64,000 bases of DNA, from NCBI RefSeq assembly GCF_009792355.1, contig NZ_CP047045.1:2816501-2880500 (forward strand). Direction: 5' to 3'. The notes under the pieces are model-generated. The model searched no databases and was not told where the DNA came from. It saw only the letters and a program-made list of their open reading frames with translations. This document shows, piece after piece, positions 62,318 through 64,000 of this stretch. This stretch comes from Terricaulis silvestris (GTDB lineage Bacteria > Pseudomonadota > Alphaproteobacteria > Caulobacterales > Aquidulcibacteraceae). The position numbers and the translations under genes are program-made. Numbering within the stretch: position 1 is the first letter of the stretch; every line of letters starts with the position of its first letter.

Positions 62318-63907
62318 GTGAACCAATTTCGTATGACCAATTGTCCAACGCCGCACACATGGCTCGCGGACGCACGCTCGCTCTATCACGCATTCGAGAT
62401 GGCGGCCGATCGCTTTGGAGAGCGGATCGCGATCATCGACGGCGATGAACGGCTTACTTGGCTTGATCTTCGGCGCGAGAGCTGCCTCGTCGCGCGTGCC
62501 CTGATGGGGTCAGGCGTCGCGCGCGGCGATCGCTGCTGCATTTGGGCCGCCAACCAAGCGCGCTGGATCGTGACGGCGCTTGGCTTGCACGCCGTCGGCG
62601 CAACGCTTGTCCCAGTCGGCGCGCGGCTCAAGGCGCGCGAAGTCGGCGACATCCTACGCCGCACGCGCGCCAGACTCTTGTTTTGCGATCCGGGGCTTGT
62701 CCATGACGAGTCTATCGACGGCGGTGACGACCTCAAGGCGATTGTCGCCTTCGGCGGCGCGGACGACCACACTTTGTCGTGGGCGGAATTCCTGCTCCGC
62801 GCCGAAACCGTCACCGAAGCGGATCTCGACGGTCGCATCTTGGCCGACGCGCCGGATGATTTAGCCGACATCCTCTTCACCTCAGGCACGACTGGCGTTC
62901 CCAAGGGCGTGCCAATGACTCACGCGCAAAGCCTCATCGCGTGCGCGCAGCAGCAGCTCTGCGTGTCGCGATTCATCGCGGGCGACGTGTTCGCCGTCGC
63001 CTATCCGTTCGCGCACAACGCGGGCTATCGCGCCGGCTGGCAGGCGGGACTGCTGTTCGGCGCCACGGTTATCGCCGTGCGCAACACGAAGGCGATCGAT
63101 TTTCTGCGCCTCATCGACGAGGAGCGCGTCACCATCCTGCCCGCCGTGCCGACAATCCATCAGGCCATGCTGGCGCATCCCGATCGCGCTCAGTTTGATC
63201 TCTCCTCCATCCGGAACGTTTCAACGGGCGCGACCGTCATCCCGGTCGAACTCATTGCCGACATGCGCGTATTCTATGGCGCGGAAGCCGTGTCGACAGG
63301 CTACGGACTGACAGAGGCCGCCGGCTCAGTCAGCCACACCCGCCCGGGCGACAGCGCCGACGTGATCGCGACGACGACAGGTCGCCCGCTCGACAATCTC
63401 GAAGTGAAGCTGGTGGACGCTTCGCACAACGAGGTCCGGCGCGGCGACGCCGGTGAGATCGCGGTGCGTGGGCCTCAGATCATGCGCGGCTATTTCGAGG
63501 ATGCCGAAGCCACACGCGCCGCCTTCACCGAGGACGGTTTCCTGCTCACAGGCGATGTCGGGAAGTTCGACGCCGCAGGCAATCTCAAGATTACCGATCG
63601 CATCAAGGACATGTTCATTGTCGGCGGTTTCAACGTCTATCCGGCAGAGGTCGAAGCGCAGATCCGGCGCATGGACGGTGTGGAAGACGTCGCCGTGATC
63701 GGCGTGGAGGACCATCGCCTCGGCCAGGTCGGCCACGCCTTCATCGTCCGCGCGGCGCGCTCGACGTTGGATGAAGCCGCAATCATCGCCTGGTGCCGCG
63801 GCGCGATGGCGAACTACAAGGCGCCGCGCAGCGTCACCTTTCTTGACGCACTCCCGCGCAACGCAACCGGCAAAGTGTCAAAAGCGGCGCTACGCGTTCC
63901 AGGCTAA
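62318..63907 (+). CDS. FadD3-like acyl-CoA ligase (II)
   Basis: The 529-aa enzyme is a second ANL ligase. The phosphate loop is LFTSGTTGVPKGVPM, and STGYGLTEAAGSVSH is the A5 region. LLTGDVGKFDAAGNLKITDRIKDMF and GFNVYPAEVEAQI follow, and the catalytic lysine is in RNATGKVSKAAL. It resembles the FadD3 group, which activates ring-derived acids in steroid breakdown, but eye inspection cannot fix the substrate. The start is GTG 62318 or ATG 62333. It is divergent from the MFS gene and its stop is shared with the crotonase gene. Confidence 0.92.
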   Translation: MNQFRMTNCPTPHTWLADARSLYHAFEMAADRFGERIAIIDGDERLTWLDLRRESCLVARALMGSGVARGDRCCIWAANQARWIVTALGLHAVGATLVPVGARLKAREVGDILRRTRARLLFCDPGLVHDESIDGGDDLKAIVAFGGADDHTLSWAEFLLRAETVTEADLDGRILADAPDDLADILFTSGTTGVPKGVPMTHAQSLIACAQQQLCVSRFIAGDVFAVAYPFAHNAGYRAGWQAGLLFGATVIAVRNTKAIDFLRLIDEERVTILPAVPTIHQAMLAHPDRAQFDLSSIRNVSTGATVIPVELIADMRVFYGAEAVSTGYGLTEAAGSVSHTRPGDSADVIATTTGRPLDNLEVKLVDASHNEVRRGDAGEIAVRGPQIMRGYFEDAEATRAAFTEDGFLLTGDVGKFDAAGNLKITDRIKDMFIVGGFNVYPAEVEAQIRRMDGVEDVAVIGVEDHRLGQVGHAFIVRAARSTLDEAAIIAWCRGAMANYKAPRSVTFLDALPRNATGKVSKAALRVPG

Positions 63908-64000
63908 CCGCGCCATTTGGGCGGTCGCTGCTCGCGGAAGGCAAGCGCTGCTTCGTCAACGTTGCCAGTCATCGCGCACAACACTTGCGTGCGGTTCTCC
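63904..64000 (-). CDS. Enoyl-CoA hydratase/isomerase family protein (C-terminal part)
   Basis: Only the last 32 codons lie in the window. They read ENRTQVLCAMTGNVDEAALA then FREQRPPKWRG before TAG. The end F-x-E-x-R-P-x-W-x-G is the standard tail of crotonase-family proteins. The enzyme would hydrate or isomerise enoyl-CoA, the step expected after CoA activation by the two ligases. The gene continues beyond the right edge. Confidence 0.8.
   Translation of the reverse strand, partial: ENRTQVLCAMTGNVDEAALAFREQRPPKWRG

Noticed and set aside
1-64000. Prophage, insertion sequence, integrase-at-tRNA or CRISPR array
   Set aside because: No transposase, integrase, phage structural gene or regularly spaced repeat was seen. 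Neither tRNA has a duplicated 3' end nearby.

Overview
The window looks like chromosomal DNA of a high-GC alphaproteobacterium, most likely of the Caulobacterales/Hyphomonadaceae type. The evidence is a full-length GcrA cell-cycle regulator (39522-40028), a class I lysyl-tRNA synthetase, a SAM-II riboswitch in front of methionine genes, a long two-domain dCTP deaminase, argD-argF-hslO in a row and a TonB-dependent receptor with a catabolic cluster. Two tRNA genes are present: Gly(CCC) and a CAU-anticodon tRNA that best fits Ile2. I saw no prophage, insertion sequence, CRISPR array or replication origin. The species cannot be named from the sequence alone.

Layout, left half. 1-12.1 kb holds housekeeping and metabolic genes: a SixA-like phosphatase, LysRS, a PLP decarboxylase, a membrane glycosyltransferase, threonine aldolase, an orphan hybrid histidine kinase, an M20 peptidase, tRNA-Gly and a type II NADH dehydrogenase. 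12.1-19.5 kb is a co-directional minus-strand block for methionine and threonine synthesis: SAM-II leader, an unknown 109-aa gene, metX, metB, then thrA (fused kinase/dehydrogenase), thrB (GHMP type) and thrC. Divergent from it lies proBA. 22.0-30.7 kb is an envelope block: a MacAB-TolC-like efflux operon whose adaptor carries a Spy/CpxP-like insertion, two EF-hand proteins and an OmpR/EnvZ-type two-component system.

Layout, middle. 30.6-40.7 kb holds a TraB/GumN protein, a small cysteine protein coupled to dcd, apaG-cupin, argD-argF-hslO, an esterase, a DUF559 nuclease gene boxed by inverted palindromic modules, an ABC-2 permease, gcrA and a hemerythrin. 40.8-46.7 kb holds two lipoproteins, a TIR-domain protein, an M14 peptidase, an amine oxidase and tRNA-Ile2.

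Layout, right end. 46.8-56 kb is accessory metabolism. It has a DUF3861 protein, two reductase/regulator pairs (NmrA-like with HxlR, SDR with TetR), a tightly coupled isomerase-SDR-thioesterase-quinone reductase-hydrolase operon, a Bcr/CflA exporter and a YciI protein. A decayed hydrolase follows. 56.4-64 kb is a probable uptake and CoA-thioester catabolic cluster: TetR regulator, TonB receptor, two acyl-CoA ligases, an MFS transporter and the end of an enoyl-CoA hydratase gene. The substrate is unknown, but hydrophobic acids such as terpenoid or steroid side chains would fit.

The most notable items are the SAM-II leader with a perfect 10-bp complement downstream that could be its switching partner, and the unknown gene that leads its operon. 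Also notable are the DUF559 cassette with covarying terminal hairpins, the TIR protein with an intact catalytic-type glutamate and an unrecognised N-terminal domain, and the chimeric MacA adaptor. In addition, seven convergent gene pairs share their stop codons in an exact 4-bp overlap.
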